DNA of 64,000 nucleotides from Lactobacillales bacterium (GCA_031261705.1 JAISJD010000030.1:1-64000), one strand, 5' to 3'; positions 47,158 to 56,489 are shown, counted from the stretch's first letter. Notes: generated by a model from the sequence alone, not told the origin. Numbers and translations: made by a program.

Positions 47158-48645
47158 ATGATTGATAATAATATGAAAAGAAGAGACTTGCGAATTGCAC
47201 GCAAGAAAAGTCAGCTCCAATTAGTTGCGAGAAAAAGTGCAAAAATTGCGGGTTCAGCTTTTGCGGTAACCAGTGTGGCTGCACCTGTATTTTTACCTGC
47301 AATAGAGGTTAATGCAGAGGAGTTGAGTGGTTATGCAACAGGGGCGAGCCAATCATTAAATTATGTGGCTGAGCTTGCTGCATGTGCGCAACCGATTGCG
47401 GATGCCAATGATTTATATGCTTCTGTAATGATTGCACAAGCAATTGTAGAAAGTGGCTGGGGGAGTAGTACACTTTCTCAAGCACCTTATTATAATTTAT
47501 TTGGGATTAAAGGAAGCTATAACGGACAATCTGTCACAATGAACACTATGGAGTTTGAAAATGGAAATTGGATAACTATTCCACAACCTTTCCGTGTTTA
47601 TCCGTCATTTGCTGAAAGTTTTGCGGATAATGCGTATGTTCTTAGAAACACTTCATTTGGCAATGGATCGTTTTATGCTGGGGCGTGGAAGAGTAATACA
47701 AACTCTTATCAGGACGCAACATTCTATCTTCAAGGGCGTTATGCCACTGATCCAAGCTATGCGTCCAAGCTCAATCAAGTGATTGCCAATTATGGTTTAA
47801 CTGCCTATGATACAGGTGCAATGGGTGGTGGAAATGTTGAAACTCCATCGGCTCCAGAGCAATCTACACCAACTCCAAGTACGCCAGAAACACCAAGTAA
47901 CGATACAACGTACACGGTAAAATCAGGCGATACTATCTCAGGAATTTCTGCTCGCTTTGGAATTTCGATGAATGAGTTACGTTCATGGAATAATTTAAAA
48001 GGGGATTTAATTTTGATCGGTCAGGTATTGGTCGTGAAAAAAGGGACGTCCGTACCGGCACCCGATCCAAGCGCACCACCAACAGAAACACCTGCACCAA
48101 GCGCACCGGTAGCGCCGTCTACACCAAGTAGTGAGACAAAATACACGGTTAAAGCAGGAGATTCTATTTGGGCGATTTCCTCTCGTTATGGAATTTCTAT
48201 GAATGATTTACGTTCATGGAATAATTTAAGAGGAGATTTAATTCTAGTCGGTCAAGTATTGGTTGTGAAAAAAGGAACGTCTGTACCTGTTCCAGCCCCA
48301 AGTGCACCTGCCGCCCCAAGCAATAGTACAACGTATACGGTAAAATCGGGCGATTCTGTTTGGTTAATTGCGCATAATTACGGGATTTCAATGGCAGATC
48401 TTGTCAACTGGAACAATATCAAAAATTATTTGATTTTCCCAGATCAAGTATTGGTCGTGAAAAAAGGTACCAGTTCGGCAAGTCAACCGTCAGGAAACAC
48501 AACAAGTGGTGCTTACACTGTGAAAAGCGGCGATACACTTTGGGCAATTTCTCAAAAAGCTGGTTTGAAGGTCGACACATTGAAACGTATTAACAATTTA
48601 GTTTCTGATTTAATCTATGTTGGTCAGCAATTAAAATTAAAATAA
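47158..48645 (+). CDS. Secreted N-acetylglucosaminidase (GH73) with four LysM repeats
   Basis: 495 residues. A long signal peptide (basic 7-28, hydrophobic about 30-46, cleavage near VNAEE) is followed by a GH73 glucosaminidase domain (about 60-220) with AIVESGWGSS, which carries the catalytic Glu, and NLFGIKGSYNG. Then come Pro/Ser/Thr linkers and four LysM domains (start about 257, 330, 399, 450), each opening YTVKSGDT or a close variant. It cuts the glycan chains for cell separation, as AtlA of E. faecalis does. ATG 47158 or the in-frame ATG 47173 could be the start. Confidence 0.92.
   Translation: MIDNNMKRRDLRIARKKSQLQLVARKSAKIAGSAFAVTSVAAPVFLPAIEVNAEELSGYATGASQSLNYVAELAACAQPIADANDLYASVMIAQAIVESGWGSSTLSQAPYYNLFGIKGSYNGQSVTMNTMEFENGNWITIPQPFRVYPSFAESFADNAYVLRNTSFGNGSFYAGAWKSNTNSYQDATFYLQGRYATDPSYASKLNQVIANYGLTAYDTGAMGGGNVETPSAPEQSTPTPSTPETPSNDTTYTVKSGDTISGISARFGISMNELRSWNNLKGDLILIGQVLVVKKGTSVPAPDPSAPPTETPAPSAPVAPSTPSSETKYTVKAGDSIWAISSRYGISMNDLRSWNNLRGDLILVGQVLVVKKGTSVPVPAPSAPAAPSNSTTYTVKSGDSVWLIAHNYGISMADLVNWNNIKNYLIFPDQVLVVKKGTSSASQPSGNTTSGAYTVKSGDTLWAISQKAGLKVDTLKRINNLVSDLIYVGQQLKLK
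47911..48642 (+). repeat. LysM-coding tandem repeats
   Basis: Four repeats of about 130 bp with spacers lie at about 47908-48045, 48138-48273, 48327-48468 and 48510-48642. The first two are close at the DNA level (for example TTACGTTCATGGAATAATTT in both), so unequal recombination could alter the copy number. Confidence 0.75.
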
Positions 48646-48651
48646 TTCAAG

Positions 48652-48688
48652 AAACTGCAAACATCCCTTAGATATTTGCAGTTTTTTC
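48652..48688 (+). terminator. Terminator of the glucosaminidase gene
   Basis: AACTGCAAA (48653-48661) pairs perfectly with TTTGCAGTT (48675-48683), followed by TTTT. Confidence 0.85.
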
Positions 48689-48799
48689 GTTTTCTAGTGG
48701 TGAAACTATTGAAAAATCAAACGAAAATAGGTAACATCAAAGGGAGCACTTAAAATCAAATTTTAATGTGAAGAGAAGAATAACGGAGGCTAAGAATAA

Positions 48800-51313
48800 A
48801 TGGCTTATAATCATAAAACGGTGGAGCGCAAATGGCAAAAATATTGGCATAAAAACCACACGTTTAATACACAAGATGAAAATGGCAAACCCAAATTTTA
48901 TGCACTAGATATGTTCCCTTATCCGTCAGGTCAAGGCTTGCACGTAGGACACCCAGAAGGCTATACGGCGACAGATATTTTATCTCGCTTCAAACGTGCG
49001 CAAGGCTATAACGTGCTTCATCCAATGGGATGGGATGCGTTTGGTTTACCAGCGGAACAATATGCGCTTGATACAGGAAATGACCCAGCGGAATTTACCA
49101 AGAAAAATATTGAAACTTTCCGTCGTCAAATTAATTCCCTAGGTTTTTCTTACGACTGGAATCGTGAAGTAAATACAACAGACCCTGATTATTACAAGTG
49201 GACGCAATGGATTTTCACAAAACTTTACGAACATGGTCTAGCTTATGAAGCCGAAGTGGCAGTGAACTGGGTACCAGAGCTTGGTACAGTGATTGCGAAT
49301 GAAGAGGTCATTGACGGAAAATCTGAACGTGGGGGCTATGATGTTGTTCGCAAGCCTATGCGTCAATGGATGCTCAAAATTACCGCCTATGCGGAGCGTT
49401 TACTAGAAGATTTAGATTTGGTTGACTGGCCAGATTCTATCAAAGAAATGCAACGCAACTGGATTGGAAAATCTGTTGGTGCGAACGTTACTTTTAAGGT
49501 GAAAGGAACGGACAAAGATTTTACTGTCTTCACTACTCGTCCGGATACCTTATTTGGTGCGACTTATACCGTTCTTGCGCCTGAATTAGACTTGGTAAAA
49601 GAGATTACCACTAAAGAGCAACGTGCAGAAGTAGAAGCGTACATTGAAGCTTCTGCTAAAAAATCAGACTTGAACCGTACAGATTTAGCAAAAGAAAAAA
49701 CGGGTGTCTTTACGGGCGCTTATGCAATTAATCCAGTGAATGGTAAAGAAATTCCAATCTGGATTGCCGATTATGTGCTTTCTTCTTATGGAACGGGCGC
49801 AATCATGGCAGTACCAGCACATGACACACGTGACTGGGAATTTGCGAAACAATTTGACATTGAGATTATCCCTGTACTCGAAGGAGGCAATGTCGAAGAA
49901 GAAGCCTATACAGAAGACGGGACACACATTAATTCTGATTTCCTAAATGGCTTAAATAAGGCAGATGCGATTGATAAAATCAACACTTGGTTAGAAGAAA
50001 AAGGTGTTGGCAAGAAAGAAATTTCTTACCGTTTGCGTGACTGGTTATTCTCTCGTCAACGTTATTGGGGGGAACCAATTCCTGTGATTCATTGGGAAGA
50101 TGGCTCTACAACGACACTTCCAGAAAGCGAGTTGCCTTTATGCTTACCAAAAGCCAAAGATATTAAACCGTCTGGAACAGGAGAATCACCACTAGCAAAC
50201 ATTACTGATTGGGTAAATGTTGTTGACCCTGTGACTGGGAAAAAAGGCAAACGTGAAACCAATACCATGCCACAATGGGCGGGTAGCTCATGGTATTATC
50301 TACGCTATATCGACCCTAAAAATAAAGAAGTTCTAGCCGACTATGAAAAGCTAAAACGTTGGTTACCAGTTGATGTCTACATCGGTGGGGCAGAACATGC
50401 GGTACTTCACTTGTTGTACGCTCGCTTCTGGCATAAATTCTTGTATGATATTGGCGTGGTGCCAACGAAGGAACCGTTCCAAAAATTATTCAACCAAGGA
50501 ATGATTCTAGGCAAAAGTTATCAAGATAGCCGTGGCGCACTTGTTAATAATGATGAAGTGGAAACACGTGGTGGAAAATTCTACAAGGTGGGAACCGACG
50601 AAGAATTAACAGAAGTTCCTGCGAAAATGTCGAAATCTCGTGGGAATGTCGTAAATCCTGATGACGTGGTAGAAGAATATGGGGCAGATACCTTACGTCT
50701 TTATGAAATGTTTATGGGACCACTAGAAGCTTCAATTGCTTGGTCACCACAAGGGCTTGAAGGAAGTCGTAAATTCTTAGACCGTGTATGGCGTCTGATT
50801 GTCGATGAAAATGGCAAAATGCGCGATAGAATCACGACTTTTAACGATGGAAACTTAGACAAGGTTTATAATCAAACTGTTAAAAAGGTAACGGAAGATT
50901 TTGAAAATTTACATTTCAATACCGCAATTTCCCAATTGATGATTTTCGTAAATGAAGCGAATAAGGCTGAGGTTCTTCCTTATGCTTATGTGGAAGGCTT
51001 TGTACAGCTCCTTGCACCGATTGCTCCACATATGTCAGAAGAGCTTTGGGAAATTTTAGGCAATGAGGGTGGAATTTCTTACGTTTCTTGGCCAACCTAT
51101 GACGAGGCTGCCCTAGTCGAAAACGAAATTGAAGTCGTTTTCCAAATTAATGGCAAGCTTCGTGCAAAAGCTAAGGTAATGCGTGATTTATCTAAGGATG
51201 AACTAGAAAAGGCTGCTTTAGAAAATGAAGAAATGGATGCACTCCTTGAAGGGAAAACGATTCGCAAAGTGATTGTGGTTCCAAACAAATTAGTGAATGT
51301 TGTGGCGAACTAG
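48800..51313 (+). CDS. leuS: Leucyl-tRNA synthetase (streptococcal type)
   Basis: 837-residue class I synthetase charging tRNA-Leu. HVGHPEG is the HIGH motif, [11 protein letters not shown] marks the CP1 editing domain and AKMSKSRGN is KMSKS. About 33 residues before KMSKS ([16 protein letters not shown] onward) form a leucine-specific insertion that the roughly 805-residue Bacillus-type enzymes lack but Streptococcus LeuS has. The ATG follows ACGGAGG. No T-box is seen in the 110 bp upstream. Confidence 0.96.
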   Translation: MAYNHKTVERKWQKYWHKNHTFNTQDENGKPKFYALDMFPYPSGQGLHVGHPEGYTATDILSRFKRAQGYNVLHPMGWDAFGLPAEQYALDTGNDPAEFTKKNIETFRRQINSLGFSYDWNREVNTTDPDYYKWTQWIFTKLYEHGLAYEAEVAVNWVPELGTVIANEEVIDGKSERGGYDVVRKPMRQWMLKITAYAERLLEDLDLVDWPDSIKEMQRNWIGKSVGANVTFKVKGTDKDFTVFTTRPDTLFGATYTVLAPELDLVKEITTKEQRAEVEAYIEASAKKSDLNRTDLAKEKTGVFTGAYAINPVNGKEIPIWIADYVLSSYGTGAIMAVPAHDTRDWEFAKQFDIEIIPVLEGGNVEEEAYTEDGTHINSDFLNGLNKADAIDKINTWLEEKGVGKKEISYRLRDWLFSRQRYWGEPIPVIHWEDGSTTTLPESELPLCLPKAKDIKPSGTGESPLANITDWVNVVDPVTGKKGKRETNTMPQWAGSSWYYLRYIDPKNKEVLADYEKLKRWLPVDVYIGGAEHAVLHLLYARFWHKFLYDIGVVPTKEPFQKLFNQGMILGKSYQDSRGALVNNDEVETRGGKFYKVGTDEELTEVPAKMSKSRGNVVNPDDVVEEYGADTLRLYEMFMGPLEASIAWSPQGLEGSRKFLDRVWRLIVDENGKMRDRITTFNDGNLDKVYNQTVKKVTEDFENLHFNTAISQLMIFVNEANKAEVLPYAYVEGFVQLLAPIAPHMSEELWEILGNEGGISYVSWPTYDEAALVENEIEVVFQINGKLRAKAKVMRDLSKDELEKAALENEEMDALLEGKTIRKVIVVPNKLVNVVAN

Positions 51314-51326
51314 CAAAATCGAATGG

Positions 51327-51355
51327 TTGAACTTTTCAGCCGCTTGAGTTATCAT
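51327..51355 (+). promoter_or_regulatory. Putative promoter of the second MFS gene
   Basis: TTGAAC (51327-51332), 17 bp and TATCAT (51350-51355), just after leuS and before a folded leader. Confidence 0.5.
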
Positions 51356-51379
51356 GATGAAAGATATATCGTACAGATA

Positions 51380-51447
51380 GCATGTGTGAACATGCCGAGA
51401 GAGAGGCGATTTCTACTTTATGTAGAAGTGGTCTCTCTTTTTTATTT
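51380..51447 (+). promoter_or_regulatory. Attenuator-like leader of the second MFS gene
   Basis: GCATGT/ACATGC (51380-51385 with 51390-51395) closes a GTGA (GNRA) tetraloop. It is followed by a strong terminator: AGAGAG...CTCTCT outer stem, TTCTAC/GTAGAA inner stem, then TTTTTT (to 51447). If transcription starts near 51362, this stands between promoter and gene and would cut off transcription unless relieved. If not, it is simply the leuS terminator. A 28-codon frame from ATG 51382 runs through the stem to a TGATG overlap with the MFS start, but has no ribosome site. Confidence 0.5.
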
Positions 51448-51467
51448 TTTTATAAGGAGATTTTTTG

Positions 51468-52826
51468 ATGAATAAGAAACAATTGCTTTTACTGCCGGCG
51501 ATTCTTGCGACCGGTATTCTATCCTTTTCAGGTGTTTTGATTGAAACGGCTATGAACGTGACCTTTCCAACACTTTGTAAACAATTTGGAACCTCGACAG
51601 CCAATATTCAGTGGATAACGACGATTTATTTACTAACGATTTCGATTGTTGTCCCCTTATCTACGTATCTCTTTAAAAATGTCAGCTTGAAAACGTTGTT
51701 TATTTTTTCTAATTTGATGTTTATTTTGGGACTTATGATTGACTTTTTTTCTAGTTCGTTAGGCGTGCTATTAATTGGGCGGTGCTTTCAGGGGGTAGCG
51801 ACTGGAATTGCTTTGCCGTTAATGTTTCATATTATCCTGACCTATGCCCCTTTAGAAAAAAGAGGAGCAATGATTGGGATTGGGACTCTGACGACCTCGA
51901 TTGCTCCAGCGATTGGACCGACTTATGGAGGAATTTTGACGGTTCATTTTACATGGAATTTGATTTTTCTTTTACTTATTCCCTTTATTCTCATTTCCTT
52001 AGGCATTGGAGTTTATGCGATTCCTCGTCAAAAGGTAGAGAAAAACACTTCGTTAGATTTCATCAGTCTTGTGGGCGTGGCATTTTTATTTAGTGGATTA
52101 CTACTTTTCTTGAGTAGTCTTGGTGACAAGTTCGCTTGGCTTTATTTGGGTATGGGCGTTCTCGGCCTAGCGGTTATTTTATTCCGGGTGAAAAAAACAG
52201 AAACTCCATTGGTAAATTTAACAGTGTTGAAAAATAAGAAATTTGATTTGTTCTTATACAGCTTCTTGATTTGCCAAGCGTTACTTTTAGGAATTTCCTT
52301 TGTTTTGCCCAACTTCGTGCAAATTGTTAATGGAGAAAGTGCTTTTACTGCAGGATTAATAATGATTCCGGGAGCAATTATCGGCGCACTTTTACAACCA
52401 CTATCTGGTCGTTTGTTTGACCGATTTGGACCAAAACGTCCGATCGTTGCCGGTCTAGGTATTGCGACAGTGGGTTGGACGTTATTGTTGCTTTCACTCG
52501 GACGATTTGGGATACCTATGCTCGTTTTCTGTCATGTAATTTACATGATTGGCTCTGGTCTTTGTTATAGTAACTTAATGACTATGGGAATGAATCAGCT
52601 CACACCCACTCTCGAAAGTGATGGAAATGCGTTATTTAACACATTGCAACAGTTTTCAGGTGCGGTAGCGACTGCCGTTGTAGCGATGATTATTAACACT
52701 GTTCAACAACAGTCAGCAAGCTTTTCAAAGGGAACGATTATTGGTTCACAACTATCTATGCTAGTTATTTTAATTTTATTACTTTTTAGTCTGGTTGGGT
52801 GTCTTCGTTATTTTAGAAAGAGATAA
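51468..52826 (+). CDS. MFS drug exporter, DHA2 family (second copy)
   Basis: 452 residues with about 13-14 hydrophobic segments. LIETAMNVTFPTL in helix 1, RCFQGVATGIALPL (motif B) and SIAPAIGPTYGG (motif C) mark a proton-driven exporter of the LmrB/EmrB type. The start is ATG 51468 behind AAGGAG; the frame opens one codon earlier at TTG. It resembles the protein coded at 56741 in helix 1 and motif C. The substrate is unknown. Confidence 0.88.
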   Translation: MNKKQLLLLPAILATGILSFSGVLIETAMNVTFPTLCKQFGTSTANIQWITTIYLLTISIVVPLSTYLFKNVSLKTLFIFSNLMFILGLMIDFFSSSLGVLLIGRCFQGVATGIALPLMFHIILTYAPLEKRGAMIGIGTLTTSIAPAIGPTYGGILTVHFTWNLIFLLLIPFILISLGIGVYAIPRQKVEKNTSLDFISLVGVAFLFSGLLLFLSSLGDKFAWLYLGMGVLGLAVILFRVKKTETPLVNLTVLKNKKFDLFLYSFLICQALLLGISFVLPNFVQIVNGESAFTAGLIMIPGAIIGALLQPLSGRLFDRFGPKRPIVAGLGIATVGWTLLLLSLGRFGIPMLVFCHVIYMIGSGLCYSNLMTMGMNQLTPTLESDGNALFNTLQQFSGAVATAVVAMIINTVQQQSASFSKGTIIGSQLSMLVILILLLFSLVGCLRYFRKR

Positions 52827-52857
52827 TTATCAATTTTTTGAAGATTTTATATATGAA

Positions 52858-52886
52858 TTGACAACGAATGTTTTTTTTGTTAGATT
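52858..52886 (+). promoter_or_regulatory. Promoter of the M-box transcript
   Basis: TTGACA (52858-52863), 17 bp and TAGATT (52881-52886). Confidence 0.7.
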
Positions 52887-52904
52887 GTTAATGAAAATAA
52901 AATA

Positions 52905-53075
52905 CGATTTGTTAGGTGAGGCTCCTATGCAAACATAGGCTACTGCCCAAAAATGTCGAGAGACGCCAATGGGTAGAACAGGAATTGTCGAATACAAGGC
53001 TCTTCTTAAGGTAGCTAAGATATGTTTGTCTTTACGTTGCATAGTGCCAAAACTCAACGATTAGGTCAACTTCTC
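52905..53075 (+). promoter_or_regulatory. M-box (ykoK) Mg2+ riboswitch
   Basis: GTTAGGTGAGGCTCCTATG (52911-52929), CTACTGCCCAAAAATGTCG, GACGCCAATGGGTAGAACAG and ATAGTGCCAAAACTCAACGA reproduce the conserved blocks of the M-box in order. The aptamer folds when Mg2+ is high. The 3' strand CAAAACTCA (about 53047-53056) is complementary to TGAGTTTTG (53118-53126) in the terminator loop. This offers a clear switch: antiterminator without Mg2+, terminator with it. Confidence 0.93.
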
Positions 53076-53105
53076 TTTTTTGTCTTGTTTACGATGAATT
53101 TTAGT

Positions 53106-53145
53106 GCGGTCTTTCGCTGAGTTTTGAGCGAAAGATCGCTTTTTT
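53106..53145 (+). terminator. Riboswitch-controlled terminator
   Basis: GCGGTCTTTCGCT (53106-53118) pairs with AGCGAAAGATCGC (53127-53139, one G-T pair) and TTTTTT follows. It lies between the M-box and the small ORF, so both downstream ORFs depend on it. Confidence 0.88.
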
Positions 53146-53195
53146 GCGCCTTGAAATCAGTTTATTTTACTTACTCATAAGGGAGATGAATACAA

Positions 53196-53282
53196 ATGGA
53201 CGACAGTAGTTCGCATAGGTGGGGCTTTTGGAAACGAATGAAGAGGAAAGGTAGCCAATTATTTTTGTCTATTTGTATTTAA
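53196..53282 (+). CDS. 28-residue leader ORF between M-box and mgtA
   Basis: ATG 53196 follows AAGGGAG by 10 bases and opens a frame of 28 codons (MDDSSSHRWGFWKRMKRKG, then a hydrophobic end, stop TAA 53280-53282). The peptide is acidic at the start, then aromatic and strongly basic, with a short hydrophobic tail. I recognise no family. It is placed between a Mg2+ riboswitch terminator and mgtA. Seven bases after its stop begins TTCTCTCC, which can pair with the mgtA ribosome-binding region. It could be a leader peptide whose translation opens mgtA, or a small regulator of MgtA. It may also be non-coding. Confidence 0.5.
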   Translation: MDDSSSHRWGFWKRMKRKGSQLFLSICI

Positions 53283-53289
53283 CTTCCAG

Positions 53290-53338
53290 TTCTCTCCACA
53301 AGCCCGTGTAAAAGGAATGTAGATTTTTTTGGAGAGAA
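53290..53338 (+). promoter_or_regulatory. Possible SD-sequestering stem before mgtA
   Basis: TTCTCTCC (53290-53297) is the exact complement of GGAGAGAA (53331-53338), which runs into the mgtA ribosome site GAGAAGGAG. The 8-bp helix with a 33-nt loop would hide that site. A ribosome stopped at 53280-53282 would cover the left arm. Confidence 0.5.
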
Positions 53339-53347
53339 GGAGAAAAA

Positions 53348-56002
53348 GTGGAAAAAACATTTAAAAACAATCAAAAAATCAACTATGGTTTATTTGCCAA
53401 GAAAACGGTGGAAAATATCTTTGATAAATTTCAACTTTCAGCAAAAGGCTTGTCAGAGGAGCAGGTGCTAATCTCAAGAGAGAAGCATGGGGATAATAAA
53501 ATTTCTTACGGAAAGAAAACACCTTTTTTGGTGGAGGTTTTAAAAGCATATATTACTCCATTTACCTTGGTACTTATTGGTCTAGGAATGACGTCTTTTA
53601 TTACAGATGTTGTGATTGCCGCACCACAAGAACGTGATTTTTTCGGTAGTGGCATTATATTTTCAATGGTTCTTATCAGTGGGACGATGACTTTGATTCA
53701 GTCGGTAAGATCGAACCAAGCTGCTGAAAAATTAAAATCATTGGTAAAAGTAACTGCCAATGTGAAACGAAATAACCAATACGAAGAAATTCCAATGGAG
53801 GAGATTGTCTGTGGGGATCAGGTGAAATTATCCGCAGGGGACATGATTCCCGCCGATATTCGATTAATTACAACGAAGGATTTATTTATTTCTCAATCCG
53901 CTTTAACTGGCGAAAGCTATCCGGTAGAAAAACGCGCCGATGAGCGAATCACTCAGCAGGATTCTGACACGAGTTATGAAAATCTTGTATTTATGGGGAG
54001 TAACGTGGTTAGTGGAAGTGCTGAGGGGTTAGTCATTGCGACGGGAAATCGAACCCTTTTTGGCGATGTGGCTAAAACCTTGTCGACAAAACCAATTCCA
54101 ACGAGCTTTGAGTTAGGGATTCGGAAAACCTCTTTTTTATTCATCAAATTCATGTCGTTAATGGCACCGACCGTGATTGTCATTAACGGGTTGACAAAAG
54201 GCGATTGGTTAGAGGCTCTTTTATTTGGTTTATCCGTAGCAGTTGGGCTGACTCCTGAAATGCTGCCAATGATTGTTACGACAAACCTAGTCAAAGGTGC
54301 AACTGCTATGGCAAAAAAAGGGACAATCATTAAGAATTTGAACTCGATTCAAAATTTTGGTGCTATTGATGTGTTATGCACCGATAAAACAGGAACGTTG
54401 ACACAGGATAAAATTATTTTAGAGTATCACTTAGATTGTGATGGAAAAGAAGATAGTCGTGTGTTGCGACATGCGTATCTTAATAGCTGTTATCAAACAG
54501 GGTTGAAGAATTTATTAGATGTCGCAATTATTGAAGCTGCTGAGGAAAAGTTGGCAACAGAAACCATTCAATACAAAAAAGTTGATGAAATTCCGTTTGA
54601 TTTTGAACGTCGTCGCATGAGTGTCGTGGTAGAGGATAATCATGGGAAAACGCAAATGATTACCAAAGGCGCAATTGAAGAAATGTTAAATATCTCTAGC
54701 TTTGTTGATTTCAAAGGAAAAGTCACAAAACTTACAGATGAAGTCAGACGTGAGGTATTGGAAAAAGTCGAGGAATTAAACGCAAATGGTTTGCGTGTAC
54801 TCGGTGTGGCACAAAAAACTAATCCAAGTGTGGTGGGCGAGTTTTCTATCTCGGATGAGTCTGATATGGTACTCATCGGGTATCTAGCTTTCTTAGATCC
54901 ACCAAAAGAAACAACGAAACAGGCACTAGAGGCGTTAAAAATGCACGGCGTATGTGTCAAGGTACTGACTGGAGATAATGCGTTAGTGACTCAATCGGTC
55001 TGCAAACAGGTTGGATTAGGGGCTGAAAAGCTAGTAAATGGGGAAGAAATCGAGCAACTTACAGATGAAAAACTCAGTCAGCTAGTGGAAGAACATGATG
55101 TTTTCGTCAAATTGAACCCGCAACAAAAACAACGAATTACTTGGGCACTAAGAGAAAACGGACATACTGTGGGTTTTCTGGGAGATGGAATTAATGATGC
55201 GCCTGCAATGAAAACCGCAGATGTAGGGATTTCAGTCGATACTGCTGTTGACATTGCCAAAGAATCGGCAGATGTGATTTTGCTTGAGAAAGACTTAACG
55301 ATTTTAGAACGAGGAATTATTTCGGGAAGAGAAACCTTCGGAAATATTATGAAATATATTAAATCGACTGCAAGCTCGAATTTTGGCAATATGTTTTCGG
55401 TATTAGTCGCTAGTATGTTTTTACCGTTTTTACCTATGTTGCCCTTACAAATTCTCTTTCTAAATCTGATTTATGACATTTCCTGTGTGTCGGTTCCATG
55501 GGATCATATGGATAAGGAGTATTTGGAGGAACCAAAAAGCTGGACGGCTTCAGGTATTGGGAAATTCATGGTGTGGCTTGGCCCAACAAGCTCAATCTTT
55601 GATATTACCACTTATCTATTGATGTATTTTGTGATTTGTCCAGCAGTTGTCGGTGGAAATTTCCATACGCTAAACGCAGAGCAACAGGTGGCATTTATTG
55701 CAATCTTTCATGCCGGCTGGTTTGTTGAATCCTTATGGTCACAAACATTGGTATTACACGCATTGCGCACACCGAAAATTCCGTTTATCCAAAGTCGTGG
55801 TTCCTTTATCATGACTTCTATCACGACATTGGGGATTGCCGTGGGGACGCTCTTACCCTTTACAGCTTTCGGTCAAAATTTAGGTTTAGCGACACTGCCA
55901 AGCAGCTACTGGTTGTGGTTAGTGGCAACGGTTTTAGCTTATCTATTATTGGTGACCGTTGTTAAACGTTTCTATGTTACACGGTATCAAGAACTTTTAT
56001 AA
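53348..56002 (+). CDS. mgtA: P-type Mg2+ importing ATPase MgtA
   Basis: 884-residue P3B-type ATPase. LTGES marks the actuator, DKTGTLT the phosphorylated Asp, GDGINDAPA the hinge. VGLTPEMLPMIVT in helix 4 and NLIYDISCVSVPWD in helix 6 are signatures of the Mg2+ importers MgtA/MgtB. The N-terminus is cytosolic and basic. The start is GTG 53348 behind GAGAAGGAG. Regulation by the M-box upstream agrees with a role in Mg2+ uptake at low Mg2+. Confidence 0.96.
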   Translation: MEKTFKNNQKINYGLFAKKTVENIFDKFQLSAKGLSEEQVLISREKHGDNKISYGKKTPFLVEVLKAYITPFTLVLIGLGMTSFITDVVIAAPQERDFFGSGIIFSMVLISGTMTLIQSVRSNQAAEKLKSLVKVTANVKRNNQYEEIPMEEIVCGDQVKLSAGDMIPADIRLITTKDLFISQSALTGESYPVEKRADERITQQDSDTSYENLVFMGSNVVSGSAEGLVIATGNRTLFGDVAKTLSTKPIPTSFELGIRKTSFLFIKFMSLMAPTVIVINGLTKGDWLEALLFGLSVAVGLTPEMLPMIVTTNLVKGATAMAKKGTIIKNLNSIQNFGAIDVLCTDKTGTLTQDKIILEYHLDCDGKEDSRVLRHAYLNSCYQTGLKNLLDVAIIEAAEEKLATETIQYKKVDEIPFDFERRRMSVVVEDNHGKTQMITKGAIEEMLNISSFVDFKGKVTKLTDEVRREVLEKVEELNANGLRVLGVAQKTNPSVVGEFSISDESDMVLIGYLAFLDPPKETTKQALEALKMHGVCVKVLTGDNALVTQSVCKQVGLGAEKLVNGEEIEQLTDEKLSQLVEEHDVFVKLNPQQKQRITWALRENGHTVGFLGDGINDAPAMKTADVGISVDTAVDIAKESADVILLEKDLTILERGIISGRETFGNIMKYIKSTASSNFGNMFSVLVASMFLPFLPMLPLQILFLNLIYDISCVSVPWDHMDKEYLEEPKSWTASGIGKFMVWLGPTSSIFDITTYLLMYFVICPAVVGGNFHTLNAEQQVAFIAIFHAGWFVESLWSQTLVLHALRTPKIPFIQSRGSFIMTSITTLGIAVGTLLPFTAFGQNLGLATLPSSYWLWLVATVLAYLLLVTVVKRFYVTRYQELL

Positions 56003-56010
56003 AATTTTTA

Positions 56011-56048
56011 GCAGTCTGACAGATTTAATTTCCTGTTAGGCTGTTTTT
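56011..56048 (+). terminator. Terminator of mgtA
   Basis: CAGTCTGACAG (56012-56022) pairs with CTGTTAGGCTG (56033-56043, with G-T pairs), followed by TTTTTCTT. Confidence 0.65.
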
Positions 56049-56147
56049 CTTAGCTTGTTAGCAGGATTTAATTTTCCTCTCATTTTATGCTTGATAAGAA
56101 ATAGTATACTTGAGAAAAAGAAAGGTCAAGCACGAGGAGGAAGGGAA

Positions 56148-56489
56148 ATGAAGAAATTATTAGTGATTGAAAATATCTTTTTACTCATTTTAACGCTTTA
56201 TATTTATTTCTTTGTCTTTCGTTTTTCAATATTGGTACTGATTTTGGGTGTCTGGCTGCCAGATTTATCCATGCTTGGCTACTTCAAGGATAATAAGTTC
56301 GGTGCTTATCTTTATAATAGCGTGCATAATTTGATTCTTCCAAGCTTTTTAGCCTTTGTGGGTGTTCAGTTTCAGATGGAAATTTTTATTTATGTTTCAC
56401 TGATTTTATTCATTCATATTTTTCTGGATAGAATGTTAGGTTATGGATTAAAATATACGGATGATTTTAAGCATACTCACTGCTTGTAG
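56148..56489 (+). CDS. DUF4260-family small membrane protein
   Basis: 113 residues with about three hydrophobic helices. The pattern (helix 1 at the N-terminus, GVWLPDLSMLGY, an N-x-x-H segment in YNSVHNLILPS, and a C-terminal GLKYTDDFKHTH) fits DUF4260, a family of unknown function. The start is ATG 56148 behind GGAGGAAGGG; 31 in-frame codons upstream are rejected. TATACT at 56105-56110 may be its -10. It is an isolated gene. Confidence 0.75.
   Translation: MKKLLVIENIFLLILTLYIYFFVFRFSILVLILGVWLPDLSMLGYFKDNKFGAYLYNSVHNLILPSFLAFVGVQFQMEIFIYVSLILFIHIFLDRMLGYGLKYTDDFKHTHCL

Noticed and set aside
48690-48799. T-box or other riboswitch before leuS
   Set aside because: No GGTGGTACCGCG-type core or terminator-antiterminator pair is present in the 110 bp.
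51354-51380. Eight-codon leader peptide ATGATGAAAGATATATCG
   Set aside because: It has no ribosome site and starts upstream of the likely transcription start of the promoter seen there.
53974-55389. Three minus-strand frames of over 100 codons within mgtA
   Set aside because: They lie fully inside a well-supported gene on the other strand and resemble no protein family.
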